A DNA stretch of 64,000 nt. It comes from Paracoccaceae bacterium (GTDB lineage Bacteria; Pseudomonadota; Alphaproteobacteria; Rhodobacterales; Rhodobacteraceae). The notes under the pieces were generated by a model that saw only the letters and a list, made by a program, of their open reading frames with translations, had not been told where the DNA came from and did not search any database. Both the position numbers and the translations under genes were made by a program. Below are positions 63,523-64,000 of the stretch, piece by piece. Numbering within the stretch: position 1 is the first letter of the stretch; each line of letters begins with the position of its first letter. Location: contig JAIOYF010000002.1 of assembly GCA_021741245.1 (NCBI GenBank), forward strand, positions 372,001-436,000, read 5' to 3'.

Positions 63523-64000
63523 CTAGTCAATCAATCTTTCCATAAACAACGTGCCATAATCTTCACCAATCCACTGCCGCGATGCCCGCAAAACACTCTT
63601 TGCGTCAATCCAGTAATCATTGGCAAAGGACTGTTCGGCATTGCTGCAAGCCTCTTCATAGTGGCGTGCAGAAAAGATCGTCCCCAAAACGGTCACGGAG
63701 TCTGGACCGCGATCCGTGAGCGTGCAGTCGAACACATGGACATTTTGCGCATTCGCGCCGTCCAGCCGGCGAATGATCCGGCGCGTCGGCCCCGTGCCAC
63801 CCCGGCGTTCCAAAAGTGCCGAAACCGCAGGTGCATCTGTCGCATAGATGTCGTCACCCAAGCCTTTGGTTTGCACGATCAGACCCGCGCGCAGCGTAAA
63901 GCTGACCCGATCAGGCGCAAACCAGACCTGCGTATTTCCATTGCGCTGCGCGATATACAGCAGCGAAATCTGACCCGTCTTTTCCGTTTTAGTGCGGATC
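63523..64000 (-). CDS. YjbF-family lipoprotein (partial, 5' end missing)
   Basis: The frame is open from the window edge, so the N-terminus is missing. The visible 158 residues include GQISLLYIAQRNGNTQVWFA, ARHYEEACSNAEQSFANDYW and SVLRASRQWIGEDYGTLFM. The pattern fits YjbF/GfcB-type outer-membrane lipoproteins of exopolysaccharide and group 4 capsule systems. The gene continues to the right. Its neighbour is YjbE-like. Confidence 0.7.
   Translation of the reverse strand, partial: IRTKTEKTGQISLLYIAQRNGNTQVWFAPDRVSFTLRAGLIVQTKGLGDDIYATDAPAVSALLERRGGTGPTRRIIRRLDGANAQNVHVFDCTLTDRGPDSVTVLGTIFSARHYEEACSNAEQSFANDYWIDAKSVLRASRQWIGEDYGTLFMERLID

Overview
The window is chromosomal DNA from an alphaproteobacterium, most likely a Rhodobacteraceae (Rhodobacterales). 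The reasons are the high GC content, the PetP/PetR-type regulator pair, the secA / parvulin / argJ / mutT neighbourhood, the rimP-nusA-ylxR-infB operon, the short ribonuclease D beside lptC-lptA-lptB, and an NDUFA9-like protein next to uppP. I saw no insertion sequence, prophage or CRISPR array. This assignment rests on gene content only; no database was searched.

Layout. 1-1.6 kb: TPP-riboswitch-controlled thiamine ABC transporter (thiB, start of thiP). 1.8-10 kb: DUF2254 membrane protein, epimerase, methyltransferase, AMP nucleosidase, an HU protein, an EamA exporter, aroC and queG. 10-12 kb: a small accessory patch with an unrecognised 271-aa protein, a divergent 66-aa ORF and a Glyoxalase_8-like protein. 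12-18.9 kb: ilvE; the MarR/OmpR pair petP-petR; an HDAC-like deacetylase; xseB-ispA-dxs (isoprenoid supply); and a GST. 19-27.2 kb: mtgA and glutamate synthase (gltD and gltB separated by a secreted protein and a GFA-family enzyme). 27.3-29.1 kb: uppP and an NDUFA9-like protein. 29.3-33.7 kb: tRNA-Leu(CAG), ribonuclease D, lptC-lptA-lptB, hpf and ptsN (no rpoN between).

33.8-43.8 kb is a surface-polysaccharide region. It holds a two-domain sulfotransferase, a core-2/I-branching-type glycosyltransferase, two GT2 enzymes, a GT4 enzyme, galU, cysQ (which removes the PAP by-product of sulfotransfer) and an ABC-2 permease coupled to an SH3-domain protein. Together they suggest a sulfated exopolysaccharide or capsule. 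43.8-51.5 kb: alkB, a previously easy-to-miss 54-aa membrane peptide, dnaK-dnaJ, radC, and a solute-binding/OmpA fusion with an associated secreted protein. 51.6-57.4 kb: secA, divergent from parvulin-argJ-mutT, then a 46-aa protein. 57.5-63 kb: rimP-nusA-ylxR-infB, with a recognisable promoter and a terminator-like hairpin in the leader. The window ends in a YjbF/YjbE-like exopolysaccharide locus cut by the window edge.

The most interesting regulatory structures read from the sequence are these. (1) The thiB leader has an 8-bp hairpin that exactly sequesters the Shine-Dalgarno sequence downstream of the TPP aptamer. (2) The rimP leader has an apparent intrinsic terminator between promoter and start codon. 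(3) A cluster of four AGGTC-type half-sites, forming two inverted repeats, lies upstream of gltD. (4) A perfect 12-bp palindrome sits between divergent orphan genes at 11 kb.
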